DNA of 10,943 nucleotides from a bacterium (GCA_027063755.1 JAMORD010000047.1:1-10943), one strand, 5' to 3'. Shown: positions 1 to 7,242, numbered from the stretch's first letter. Notes: generated by a model not told the origin, from the sequence alone. Program-made: numbers and translations.

Positions 1-1657
1 AACTGGTAGGGGCACATTTCACCTAAGAGGTAAATGGAGAGTAGAAGACGGGCGTAGTGGAAGAAAACTTCTTGTTATAACGGAAATACCCTATCAGGTT
101 AACAAGGCGCATCTTGTGGAGTCTATAGCAAAGCTCATTGTTGATGGAAAGCTACCAGGTGCCGATGAGGTACGCGATGAATCCAATAGGCATGGTGTGC
201 GAATCGTTATTGAGCTTAAGCGTGGCGCTTCTCCCGATGTTATAGTAGATCAGCTACTGAGGTATACCAATCTTAGAATATCATACAGTGTTATTCTTGT
301 TGCCATTGTCAGGGGTATGCCTAAACAGCTATCTTTGCTTGAGATACTCAAGGAATTTATTGCCTTTAGAAGAGAGGTTGTTGAAAGACGGGCTCGCTTT
401 GATCTGAGGAAAGCTGAGGAGAGGCATCACATTGTTGTAGGCCTGCTGAGGGCACTTGATATTATTGATGAAGTTATAGCCCATATCAGAGGATCGGAGA
501 GTGCGGAAGAGGCTAAGATTGGACTTATAGAGAAGTTTGGATTTAGTGAAGCACAGGCTATTGCCATTCTCAACATGCGTTTGCAAAGACTTGCCAAATT
601 GGAAAGAGACAAACTGGTAGATGAGAAAAACAAACTTGAGGAGATTATTGCCTACAATAAGCGTATCTTGGAAGAACCTTTGTTTAGGGATAGTGTTATA
701 GAAAAGGAATTGAGAGAACTGAAGGAAAAGTATGCCGATCCAAGGAGAACGAAAATAGGTGGTTATGTCAGGAAGAATGCAGATTTACCTGCTGTTATGC
801 AGAGGGTGGAGATACTGCTTGGAGGCTACATAAGAAGGGTCAGCCCTGATAAAGATATACACGAGGAATGTATTATGCATACCGATGTGCCACTGAATGG
901 TGAGATCATGATTATTACTAATCACGGCAGGGCTCTTAGAATGGAAGTTGCCCATCTGCCGGAGGGTACCAGAGGCAAAAAAGGAGCCAAAGTGGGTGAC
1001 ATTTTTAATATGGCAGCCAGTGAAGATATTGTTGGACTGAAGGCCCTTGATAATGAAAGAGACATTTTACTCATTACCGCTGGTGGTAGGGGTAAGATTG
1101 TAACAGGAGATGCCTTGTTGACGAGTCGTGGTAGAGTGACAACGATTATGAGTCTTATACCCGGTGATGAGGTGGTATTTGCCGAGGATGTGCCTGAGGA
1201 CAAAGATGAAGTTGTGGTAGTAACGAGAAATGGTAAGGCTTCTCGCTACAGAATAGAAGAGATTTCTGTGCAGGGTATGAATGCCAGAGGTAGCAAGATG
1301 GTAAAGGTTTCAGAAAAAGATGCCGTTGCCGATGCAGATTTTCATCGCTCTGCAAATACCGATGCATTGCTCTTTACCATGACCCGCAGGGGGTATGGAA
1401 AGGCTACCAATATTGAAGATATACCACTCAGGCATCGTGGTAGTGGTGGTGTAATACTTCAAAAGGTTGATGGCAGTACGGGTAAAGTTGTTCTTGCCAA
1501 AGTTGTTGACGATGATGTATCTGAAGTGCGTGTTATAACCGATGAAAGGGTGTGGACTATTCCACGCAGTGGGGATACCCTACCTGTAATGGGGAGAGGA
1601 GCAAGGGGCAAGAAGATAATGAAAGGTAATGTGAAGGTGATAGGAAAGGTGATGTGA
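1..1657 (+). CDS. gyrA: DNA gyrase subunit A (or topoisomerase IV subunit A), 3' part
   Basis: The A subunit of a type IIA topoisomerase cuts and rejoins duplex DNA. The reading frame is open from base 2, so the gene starts outside the window and the catalytic tyrosine domain is not seen; 551 residues are visible. The early segment TEIPYQVNKAHLVESIAKL is a hallmark of the breakage-reunion core. The coiled-coil tower follows, with ILNMRLQRLAKLERDKL about 188 residues in. The C-terminal part, from about visible residue 260, can be divided into six beta-pinwheel blades, each with a 'VITxxGR'-like strand. Blade 1 lacks the usual GyrA box QRRGGKG and is about 16 residues short there; the nearest lookalikes are GTRGKKG in blade 2 and GRGARGKK in blade 6. 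There is no acidic tail. The missing box leaves ParC as an alternative identity, because the B-subunit gene is not in the window. The gene ends one base before hflX. Confidence 0.93.
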   Translation, partial: TGRGTFHLRGKWRVEDGRSGRKLLVITEIPYQVNKAHLVESIAKLIVDGKLPGADEVRDESNRHGVRIVIELKRGASPDVIVDQLLRYTNLRISYSVILVAIVRGMPKQLSLLEILKEFIAFRREVVERRARFDLRKAEERHHIVVGLLRALDIIDEVIAHIRGSESAEEAKIGLIEKFGFSEAQAIAILNMRLQRLAKLERDKLVDEKNKLEEIIAYNKRILEEPLFRDSVIEKELRELKEKYADPRRTKIGGYVRKNADLPAVMQRVEILLGGYIRRVSPDKDIHEECIMHTDVPLNGEIMIITNHGRALRMEVAHLPEGTRGKKGAKVGDIFNMAASEDIVGLKALDNERDILLITAGGRGKIVTGDALLTSRGRVTTIMSLIPGDEVVFAEDVPEDKDEVVVVTRNGKASRYRIEEISVQGMNARGSKMVKVSEKDAVADADFHRSANTDALLFTMTRRGYGKATNIEDIPLRHRGSGGVILQKVDGSTGKVVLAKVVDDDVSEVRVITDERVWTIPRSGDTLPVMGRGARGKKIMKGNVKVIGKVM

Positions 1658-1658
1658 A

Positions 1659-2939
1659 ATGCCCCATGAAATGATAAATCTTGAAGAAGAGGCCAAGCGG
1701 AAGGAGCGGGTTATCATAGCTGCTCTTGATAGAGGTAGTGCCTCTTACACAGCAGATATACTTGATGAAATGGAGAGGCTGGTTGAAACAGCCGGTGGCG
1801 AGGTTGTGGGTAGGGTGGTGCAGAGAAGAAAGTATCCCCACCCTGCCTATTATTTTGGTAAGGGTAAGCTTCGTGAGATAAAGCGATATGCCGAGGCTCT
1901 TTCTGCTGAAACTCTCATTGTTGATGGAGAACTTACAGCATCTCAGGTGAGAAATATAGAGGACATCACAGGACTGAAGGTTGTTGATAGAACCCAGCTT
2001 ATACTTGACATATTTGCCCAGCATGCCACCACTGAAGAAGGTAAACTACAGGTAGAACTTGCCCAATTGGAGTACAACTTACCAAGACTTGTAGGTATGG
2101 GGAAAGAGATGAGTAGGTTAGGTGGTGGTATTGGTACGAGAGGACCTGGTGAGAAGAAGCTTGAGGTAGATAAAAGACGTATACGAAAGCGTATCTCTGT
2201 TATTAAAAGACAACTGGAAGATTTGGAAAAAGACCGTGAGCTCAGAAGAAAGAAGAGAAAGAAAAAGAGCAAGATAGTGTCTTTGGTGGGTTATACCAAT
2301 GCTGGAAAGTCAACACTCCTAAAGAAGCTGTCAGGTGATGAAAATGTATTTGTTGCAGATATGCTATTTGCCACTTTATCTCCTACAATGAGGCGGGTTT
2401 CTCTTCCTTCTGGTAGAGCGGTGATATTTGCCGATACTGTAGGTTTTATTAGGCGACTTCCCCATACGCTTATTGAGGCATTTAAGGCAACACTTGAAGA
2501 GATAAAAGAGTCAAACCTTGCCCTTATCGTGCTTGATGCCACCGATGAAAACTACAAAGATAAACTACGTGTAGTCAAAGGTGTGTTGAAGGAAATAGGT
2601 GCTGAGAAATTGCCATTTATTATTGTTTTCAATAAGATAGACCTCTTAGACAAAGACGATTTAGATGATCTGAAGAGGGAATATCCTGATGCACTGTTTG
2701 TATCAGCTATCACTGGTGATGGTATAGAGCAGCTATTAAAAATAGTTGATGAAAAATTGTTTGGTGAGTCTGTTTCTGTAGAGATATTTGTACCCTATGA
2801 TAAGACAGGAGTGTTATGGAGTTTCAAAGATAGACTACAGATAAAAAAGATAGAGTCTATAGAAAAAGGAGAGAAATACAGAGTTGTTGGTTCACAGGAT
2901 GATGTCAAAATGCTTATAGGTAGACTTGGAGGTGAATAG
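1659..2939 (+). CDS. hflX: GTPase HflX, ribosome-associated
   Basis: This 426-residue protein is a full-length HflX, a GTPase that binds the 50S subunit and splits stalled or stressed ribosomes. The N-terminal HflX domain (about 15-175) contains YYFGKGK at 65-71 and the conserved SRLGGGIGTRGPGEKKLE around 152-169, where the family usually has T at the first K of 'EKK'. A very basic helical linker (about 172-205, RRKKRKKKSK) leads into the G domain. Visible there are G1 GYTNAGKST (211-219), a G2-type threonine in ATLSPT, G3 DTVGF (259-263), G4 NKID (325-328) and G5 SAITGDG (349-355). A short C-terminal domain follows. The ATG start lies one base after the gyrA stop, with an AAAGGTGA ribosome binding site at 1645-1652 inside gyrA, so translation is probably coupled. 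The 3' end carries the ribosome binding site of the next gene. Confidence 0.97.
   Translation: MPHEMINLEEEAKRKERVIIAALDRGSASYTADILDEMERLVETAGGEVVGRVVQRRKYPHPAYYFGKGKLREIKRYAEALSAETLIVDGELTASQVRNIEDITGLKVVDRTQLILDIFAQHATTEEGKLQVELAQLEYNLPRLVGMGKEMSRLGGGIGTRGPGEKKLEVDKRRIRKRISVIKRQLEDLEKDRELRRKKRKKKSKIVSLVGYTNAGKSTLLKKLSGDENVFVADMLFATLSPTMRRVSLPSGRAVIFADTVGFIRRLPHTLIEAFKATLEEIKESNLALIVLDATDENYKDKLRVVKGVLKEIGAEKLPFIIVFNKIDLLDKDDLDDLKREYPDALFVSAITGDGIEQLLKIVDEKLFGESVSVEIFVPYDKTGVLWSFKDRLQIKKIESIEKGEKYRVVGSQDDVKMLIGRLGGE
2928..2934 (+). promoter_or_regulatory. Shine-Dalgarno sequence that sets the start of the small hypothetical gene
   Basis: GGAGGTG lies within the last codons of hflX. It is 6 bases before GTG 2941, a normal spacing. 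The upstream in-frame TTG at 2926 would place this element inside the coding region and has no ribosome binding site of its own, so GTG 2941 is the preferred start. Confidence 0.75.
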
Positions 2940-2940
2940 T

Positions 2941-3438
2941 GTGTTTTTTAAGGAAAATATTGTGCCTGTTATGAACGAAACAACGAGAAAACTGGGTATG
3001 TATACCTCTATGATTATTGGTCTGAGAGATGTTCTTGAGAGTGTTGCATGGGATGTTTTCCATGGTCTTATTCACGACGAGGAGGCCCGTAAACAACTTG
3101 ATGACCTTGTAGCTGGTAAGCCACATGCAACGGAAGTATACGATTTTATCCACTCCGATTCTTTTCAGGAGATTATAAAAGCTGTTATCAACGGTTATAT
3201 AACTGATGTAGTGCCACCGTATATTGCTGCCGTATGGGATAAAAACGAAGATGAGTTTACGAAAGTGCTTTATACATTTGACCCTAAAGAAGCTGTAGAG
3301 AAAAGTGTTAATCCCATTCTTGACATACTGACGGTAATTGTTATAATGTTTGCCGAGAAAGGTCAGATAGAAGCCAGTGATGTGGTTTCTGCCGTTCACC
3401 ATGTTTTATCTGGTGGTGGGGGAGGCGATGTGTCTTGA
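2941..3438 (+). CDS. Small helical protein of unknown function
   Basis: I do not recognise this 165-residue protein. It starts at GTG 2941, two bases (of 'AGT') after the hflX stop, and begins MFFKENIVPVMNE. It looks mainly alpha-helical and mildly acidic. It has no signal peptide, no cysteine and no recognisable catalytic motif. Two aromatic helical stretches (about 28-45 and 66-100) flank a charged turn. The stretch at 124-137 (NPILDILTVIVIMF) is strongly hydrophobic but short for a membrane span, so it is more likely a buried or interface helix. The C-terminus is SGGGGGDVS; the glycine codons double as the ribosome binding site of the next gene, so this tail may reflect nucleotide constraint rather than function. 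Its place between hflX and maf implies co-transcription, but gives no function. Good ribosome binding site, tight packing and an ordinary amino-acid composition support a real gene over the opposite-strand reading frame. Confidence 0.75.
   Translation: MFFKENIVPVMNETTRKLGMYTSMIIGLRDVLESVAWDVFHGLIHDEEARKQLDDLVAGKPHATEVYDFIHSDSFQEIIKAVINGYITDVVPPYIAAVWDKNEDEFTKVLYTFDPKEAVEKSVNPILDILTVIVIMFAEKGQIEASDVVSAVHHVLSGGGGGDVS
3418..3425 (+). promoter_or_regulatory. Ribosome binding site of maf inside a glycine-codon run
   Basis: GGGGGAGG lies within the Gly codons ending the previous gene. It is 9 bases before TTG 3435. It decides the maf start, because the TTG overlaps the upstream TGA as TTGA (3435-3438). 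Confidence 0.75.
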
Positions 3439-4001
3439 GGTGTCTACTTGCATCTACTTCTCCACGCAGAAAAGAGCTGTTTAGATATATATGTAAAGAT
3501 TTTGATGTTGTTTCTCCGACCTATGAAGAAGAAAGTTATAGTGGTGGAGATATAAAAGAGTTTGTACTTAGACAGGCTAAGGGTAAACTTGATAGTGTGG
3601 CTTCCGAAGGATATGATGTTGTTGTTGCATCAGATACAGTAGTTTATATTCCTTCTTCTGATATTCTTCTGGGGAAGCCTGCCGATGAAAAAGATGCTAA
3701 GCGTATGCTGAAAATGTTAATGGGAAGAATCCATAATGTCATTACCGGAGTTGCCATTAAGATTGATGGCAAGCTACACCTTGTTCATGAAACTACTCAG
3801 GTAAAGTTTCGTATTGTTCCAGATAGTTTTATAGAAGAATATATTGCCACGGGCATGCCCCTGGATAAGGCGGGAGCCTATGGAATACAGGATGCCTATG
3901 GGGCTATTCTGGTAGAGTCTATTATTGGTGACTTCTACAATGTCGTTGGGTTTCCCGTTGGCAGAGTGTGGGAGGTTTTAAGCCCTTATATTACGCCTTA
4001 A
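3435..4001 (+). CDS. maf: Maf-family nucleoside triphosphate pyrophosphatase (YhdE type)
   Basis: Maf proteins hydrolyse non-canonical or pyrimidine nucleoside triphosphates to the monophosphate and pyrophosphate, and have also been linked to arrest of cell division. At 188 residues the protein has normal family length. The N-terminal signature LLASTSPRRKEL (4-15) supplies the phosphate-binding Ser/Arg residues. ASDTVV (65-70) contains the catalytic/metal aspartate. Then follow LGKPADEKDAKRML (79-92) and GRIHNVITGVAI (97-108). KAGAYGIQDAYG (145-156) matches the YhdE subgroup, associated with dTTP/UTP, rather than the YceF subgroup associated with 7-methyl-GTP; this specificity is inferred from family knowledge. 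The start is TTG, overlapping the preceding stop codon. The last 24 bases overlap the 3' end of the convergent ABC permease gene. Confidence 0.95.
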   Translation: MRCLLASTSPRRKELFRYICKDFDVVSPTYEEESYSGGDIKEFVLRQAKGKLDSVASEGYDVVVASDTVVYIPSSDILLGKPADEKDAKRMLKMLMGRIHNVITGVAIKIDGKLHLVHETTQVKFRIVPDSFIEEYIATGMPLDKAGAYGIQDAYGAILVESIIGDFYNVVGFPVGRVWEVLSPYITP

Positions 4002-4640
4002 TTCTTTGACAAGTAACAGAACTATGGCTAGTAATCCTATCCATGGTATAGCGTTGTAGATAGGAGCTAGCATAGATATACTCTTAAGCCACGAAGCTAT
4101 GGTGCCTCTGCTAAACATGTCATGTAAACTTGTAGACAGACCACTATAGCCTGCTATAACGAAAATGGAAGCTTTGCCTCCAATGAGTGATCCTATGCTT
4201 GATGAAATGACGGTAATATTTAGGGCTGTTACTAAAACAGTAAGAAATCCAATCCATGAAAATTTACCTACAAGCAAACTGTCACTAAGATAGATACCTG
4301 TACTAAAAGTAGATGTTATTATCCAGATGCTAATAACTTTTATTATGGTATATATTGTTGGATTTATTGGGCGCATTCGGATGTAGGTATATGTTTTATC
4401 GGATATGTCAGAATTGTAGAGTATTACTGCAATGATAGAAAGCACAAGAAGGGTAATACTGCTTGTGAATGTGCTATATATACTTTCTTGTACTCCATGT
4501 CTTATGTATACTCCACTAATATATGATGTCATATGCCATGTGGCTATGAGTATGGTATACAGTAAACCTGATAATATCGCTGCAAGATTGTGTTTTACCA
4601 TATATTTCATGTTGTACCACTGCATAAGAAGGTATTTCAT
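3978..4640 (-). CDS. ABC-2 type transporter permease, second of the cassette
   Basis: This 220-residue protein has about six predicted membrane helices, near residues 18-34, 58-77, 96-119, 128-154, 156-170 and 196-212. The charged loop after helix 2 (DISDKTYTYIRMRPINP, about 78-94) resembles the cytosolic segment of ABC-2 permeases whose partner ATPase is encoded separately. The call rests on topology and context, because no catalytic motif is expected. The ATG overlaps the stop of the upstream ATPase gene as ATGA (4637-4640), a sign of translational coupling, and the upstream ribosome binding site is weak (GGTGAT). It is the last gene of the minus-strand block. Its TAA lies inside maf, with a 24-base convergent overlap and no clear terminator. 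The transported substrate is unknown. The protein is shorter than the other permease of the cassette, and the two would most simply form a heterodimeric channel. Confidence 0.82.
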   Translation of the reverse strand: MKYLLMQWYNMKYMVKHNLAAILSGLLYTILIATWHMTSYISGVYIRHGVQESIYSTFTSSITLLVLSIIAVILYNSDISDKTYTYIRMRPINPTIYTIIKVISIWIITSTFSTGIYLSDSLLVGKFSWIGFLTVLVTALNITVISSSIGSLIGGKASIFVIAGYSGLSTSLHDMFSRGTIASWLKSISMLAPIYNAIPWIGLLAIVLLLVKELRRNIRA

Positions 4641-5551
4641 GTTAGATCACCACGCATTGTCAGATATTCAAAGAGTTTCTCAAGCTTTACATCCTCTGGA
4701 CTAAAGAGCTTTATTGATATGTTTTCGTGTGTTGTAATCTGAGGAATAGCCTTTGATAGCTCTGAAAAGGAAAATGTTTCAATGGTTATACCGTCAGATG
4801 CCTCTATTTTTGCCATGTGTATAAGTTTTTTGGCAAATAGAATATTTATGAGCTTGGTAGGATCTGATGTTTCTATATATACCTTGTATGGCACATCGGT
4901 GAGAAGCTTCCTTATACCTTCAGGGGTGCCTTCTGCCACAACATAGCCTGTCTTTAGTACAACAATTTCGTGGGCTATCATCTGTACTTCCTCAAGTATA
5001 TGGGAACTAAATACAATAGTTTTTTCGTTTGCATATGATAGTATAAGGTCACGGAGTATCTTTCTGCCACGAGGGTCAATACCGCTAAAAGGTTCGTCAA
5101 GCAGTAAAATAGGAGGATTACCCATAATTGCTGCAGCGAACTTTACGCGCTGTTTCATGCCTTTGCTGAGACTGCCAATGGCTTCTTTTTGATACTCTGT
5201 CATATCAACGATATCAAGGATCCGGTCTATTTCTTTTTTATCTACCGATAAAACAATGGCTTGCCATTTAAGAAAATCTCTTATGGAAAAATGCTTGGGT
5301 AGATTAGCATTCTCTGGAAGAAGTCCTATATGTCTTCTGATTTGATGATTGTTGTATGGGGATTGACCATTGATTGTCACGATGCCTGCTGATGGTCTCA
5401 TAAGTCCTGCCATGATACTAATAAGGGTTGTTTTTCCAGCACCGTTAGGTCCTAAAAAACCTGTAATACCTGTGTCTAATGTTAAAGATATATCTTTTAT
5501 GACAGGTTTTGTTCCATACCACTTGCTAACATTTTTTACCTCTATCTCCAT
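4637..5551 (-). CDS. ABC transporter ATP-binding protein, second of the cassette
   Basis: This 304-residue ATPase powers an ABC-2 type transporter. In order it shows Walker A GPNGAGKT (34-41), a Q-loop region reading GLLPEN (76-81) with Pro-Glu instead of the usual Gln as is common in ABC-2 exporters, the signature LSKGMKQR (128-135), Walker B ILLLDEP with D-loop SGID (148-159), and the switch histidine SSHIL (182-186). After about residue 222 comes an 80-residue C-terminal extension starting VYIETSDPTKL, which resembles the accessory domain seen in such ATPases and ends LEKLFEYLTMRGDLT. The start ATG at 5551 has AGGGGG (5560-5565) 8 bases upstream and lies 10 bases inside the end of the upstream permease gene. 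The family includes exporters of antimicrobial peptides, ions and lipids, and nothing here identifies the substrate. Confidence 0.96.
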   Translation of the reverse strand: MEIEVKNVSKWYGTKPVIKDISLTLDTGITGFLGPNGAGKTTLISIMAGLMRPSAGIVTINGQSPYNNHQIRRHIGLLPENANLPKHFSIRDFLKWQAIVLSVDKKEIDRILDIVDMTEYQKEAIGSLSKGMKQRVKFAAAIMGNPPILLLDEPFSGIDPRGRKILRDLILSYANEKTIVFSSHILEEVQMIAHEIVVLKTGYVVAEGTPEGIRKLLTDVPYKVYIETSDPTKLINILFAKKLIHMAKIEASDGITIETFSFSELSKAIPQITTHENISIKLFSPEDVKLEKLFEYLTMRGDLT

Positions 5552-6357
5552 GATTTTTTCCCCCTATATACAAGTGCCAGAGCCATAAATAATGTGTAAA
5601 TAACTACATTTAATACTAAGGCCGATACGGTTGTGTTCTTTTGTGAGAATATAATGTTACCAAGATTAATACTTTTGATAGCAGAGTAAGATAGATTGGC
5701 TATGTCAACAATAATAGATAGGATAATACCCAATACCATTGGATAGAATGCGGAAGCAATGCTACTAAAGGACGGTTTTTTTATGAGAAGGGAAAAAGTT
5801 ACAATAATGTTGGTTGCTATTATAGAGGATAGTAACCATTTAAATGATTGAACAAAAAAATCACCTATTACATCTTGGAATGATATATATTGCGGAAACA
5901 GTGCACTACCACCAATAAGCATGACAAGAAACGCCAAGAACATGGGTAAAAACAATAGAAGGAATGTTACCCCGTATAGAGCAGTCCACATTCCCTTATT
6001 CATTTTTCTATATCTCATAAATGTTGGATAGTCAGATGATGTAATAGTAGAAATAAGAAATGATGCAGCAATGGCAATCATAAAGTATAGTGGAAATGAT
6101 GAAGATGTTGCTACAGAACTGTAATCTATATCTATTTGGTGTGTTACAGCTACTTTTACATAAGAGAAAAATAGCTGGGCTATAGCGCTAATAGTAGGAA
6201 TGGCCAGAACAGAGTACAAAAGAAATTTTGTAAATCCTCCACCAAATTTTAGTAGTATGTGCTTGAAGTAACTGAGAAAAAGATAATATGTGCGGGTAAG
6301 CATACTGGTGCGTTTGCCACGATATGGTTTAAATGATAAGTCATATATTCTACTCAT
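5542..6357 (-). CDS. ABC-2 type transporter permease, first of the cassette
   Basis: This 271-residue membrane protein has six likely membrane helices, near 43-66, 88-106, 124-150, 172-192, 198-221 and 244-264. It begins MSRIYDLSFKPYRGKR, a motif 'YDLxxxxYxGxR' that I associate with the cytosolic N-terminus of a subgroup of ABC-2 permeases. A basic loop (PTFMRYRKMNKG, 111-122) after helix 2 probably contacts the ATPase. The ATG at 6357 has GAGGTGG (6364-6370) 6 bases upstream and overlaps the upstream ATPase gene by 8 bases. Its 3' end overlaps the next ATPase gene by 10 bases. The order ATPase-permease-ATPase-permease suggests one heteromeric transporter or two related ones. Substrate and direction cannot be read from the sequence, although ABC-2 systems are usually exporters. 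Confidence 0.87.
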   Translation of the reverse strand: MSRIYDLSFKPYRGKRTSMLTRTYYLFLSYFKHILLKFGGGFTKFLLYSVLAIPTISAIAQLFFSYVKVAVTHQIDIDYSSVATSSSFPLYFMIAIAASFLISTITSSDYPTFMRYRKMNKGMWTALYGVTFLLLFLPMFLAFLVMLIGGSALFPQYISFQDVIGDFFVQSFKWLLSSIIATNIIVTFSLLIKKPSFSSIASAFYPMVLGIILSIIVDIANLSYSAIKSINLGNIIFSQKNTTVSALVLNVVIYTLFMALALVYRGKKSWR

Positions 6358-7219
6358 GTGTTACCACCTCATATATGTCTTCTTCCAGCGGTTCCAACTT
6401 CCAGATGGGTAGGTTGTGCCTTGCGAGTATTTGTAGTATATAATCCGGGTTGTCGGTATTGATAATGGCGGTGATGTCGGATACTTTTTTCCCGGGAATG
6501 TATTTCAGTAGTATATCTGGTGAAGACGTTTCTACGATATATGTATCATGTTTTATGAGGTTATCTATTTCTATATCTGAAATAACCTTGCCATTTTCTA
6601 TTGAAATAACCCTCTGACATACTTGTTTGATATCTGTCAATATATGAGTAGACATGAGCACTTTGATGCCAAAATTACTGATTGTAGATATAAGGGAGAG
6701 CATGTGCTTACGAGATATTGGATCAAGCCCAGATGTGGGCTCATCAAGTATGACATACGATGGTCCGTGAATAATGGCCTGGGCAAATACTACTCTCTGT
6801 AAAGTTCCTTTAGACAAGGTCTTTATCTTGCTATCTCTATATGCATCTAATTTCAAGTTGATAAGCAGTAGGTCTGTAGTCTTGTAGGCTTCTGTTAGGG
6901 GAAGGCCACCAGAAACAGCCATATCTATGAGAAATTCGCTAACAGACAGTTCTTCGGGTAAAGTGGGAATTTCAGGTAAAAATCCCATAACAGTCTTCTC
7001 AGGGATAATAATCTCGCCACTCCATGGTTTTTTCAAACCGAGAAGAAGTTTCACCAGTGTGGACTTGCCGGCACCATTGGGACCAACGAGGCCTTCACAT
7101 GGGTACTTACCGAGTATAAGGGAGAAATCTTTGTATATTGGTTTGTCCTTTTTGTATCCAAATGTTAGATTGCGTATTTCAATTGTAATATTTATTCCCT
7201 CCTTATGTAGTAAGTTCAA
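6350..7219 (-). CDS. ABC transporter ATP-binding protein, first of the cassette
   Basis: The coordinates give the longest conventional frame (289 residues, TTG at 7219). That TTG has no ribosome binding site, while AAGGAGGGA sits at 7196-7204 inside the frame. The likely true start is the AUU codon at 7187-7189, giving a 279-residue protein beginning with the expected first beta strand (M)TIEIRNLTFGY. In the 289 numbering the protein has Walker A GPNGAGKS (46-53), a Q-loop region GFLPEI (79-84) lacking the Gln, signature LSKGTLQR (135-142), Walker B YVILDEP with SGLD (155-166), and switch histidine STHIL (190-194). A C-terminal extension from about 222 begins DTYIVETSSPDILL and matches the extension on the second ATPase in outline. 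It would drive ABC-2 transport at the inner face of the membrane. The 3' end overlaps the permease gene by 8 bases. Confidence 0.95.
   Translation of the reverse strand: MNLLHKEGINITIEIRNLTFGYKKDKPIYKDFSLILGKYPCEGLVGPNGAGKSTLVKLLLGLKKPWSGEIIIPEKTVMGFLPEIPTLPEELSVSEFLIDMAVSGGLPLTEAYKTTDLLLINLKLDAYRDSKIKTLSKGTLQRVVFAQAIIHGPSYVILDEPTSGLDPISRKHMLSLISTISNFGIKVLMSTHILTDIKQVCQRVISIENGKVISDIEIDNLIKHDTYIVETSSPDILLKYIPGKKVSDITAIINTDNPDYILQILARHNLPIWKLEPLEEDIYEVVTHE
7187..7204 (-). promoter_or_regulatory. Strong ribosome binding site followed by an AUU start candidate
   Basis: On the minus strand AAGGAGGGA (7204-7196) is a near-perfect Shine-Dalgarno sequence. Eight bases after the GGAGG comes ATT (7189-7187), in frame with the ABC ATPase. 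No in-frame ATG, GTG or TTG lies at a suitable distance; the next in-frame Met is about 67 codons further on. AUU initiation is known for infC in E. coli. A sequencing error in this codon is the main alternative. Confidence 0.55.
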
Positions 7220-7221
7220 TA

Positions 7222-7242
7222 GTTATACAGTATTAGTATAAC
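7222..7242. promoter_or_regulatory. Palindromic operator candidate before the ABC cassette
   Basis: A perfect 7-bp inverted repeat GTTATAC-N7-GTATAAC occupies 21 bp of the 42-base gap between the peptidase gene and the ABC cassette. It overlaps the candidate extended -10 box and the likely transcription start. This is a typical place for a repressor dimer, such as the GntR-type regulators often linked to small ABC-2 operons. No cognate regulator gene is in the window. The arms are AT-rich and no T-run follows on the minus strand, so a terminator is less likely. Confidence 0.4.

Noticed and set aside
803-898. Frameshift as the cause of the missing GyrA box
   Set aside because: The frame is continuous and the flanking strands align on both sides; the linker is simply shorter.
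1557-2024. 155-residue minus-strand open frame over the gyrA/hflX junction
   Set aside because: It is antisense to two clearly conserved proteins and its product resembles no family; a shadow frame.
2914-3402. 162-residue open frame on the minus strand opposite the small hypothetical gene
   Set aside because: It has a composition rich in Asn, Tyr, Phe and His, no ribosome binding site, and runs against the operon. The plus-strand frame has a strong ribosome binding site and normal composition.
3978-4010. Possible bidirectional terminator at the convergent junction
   Set aside because: Only 5-bp AT-rich arms with a 14-base loop and no proper T-run on either strand.
7222-7242. Terminator of the peptidase gene
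   Set aside because: The arms are weak (2 G-C pairs of 7) and no run of T follows on the minus strand; an operator fits better.
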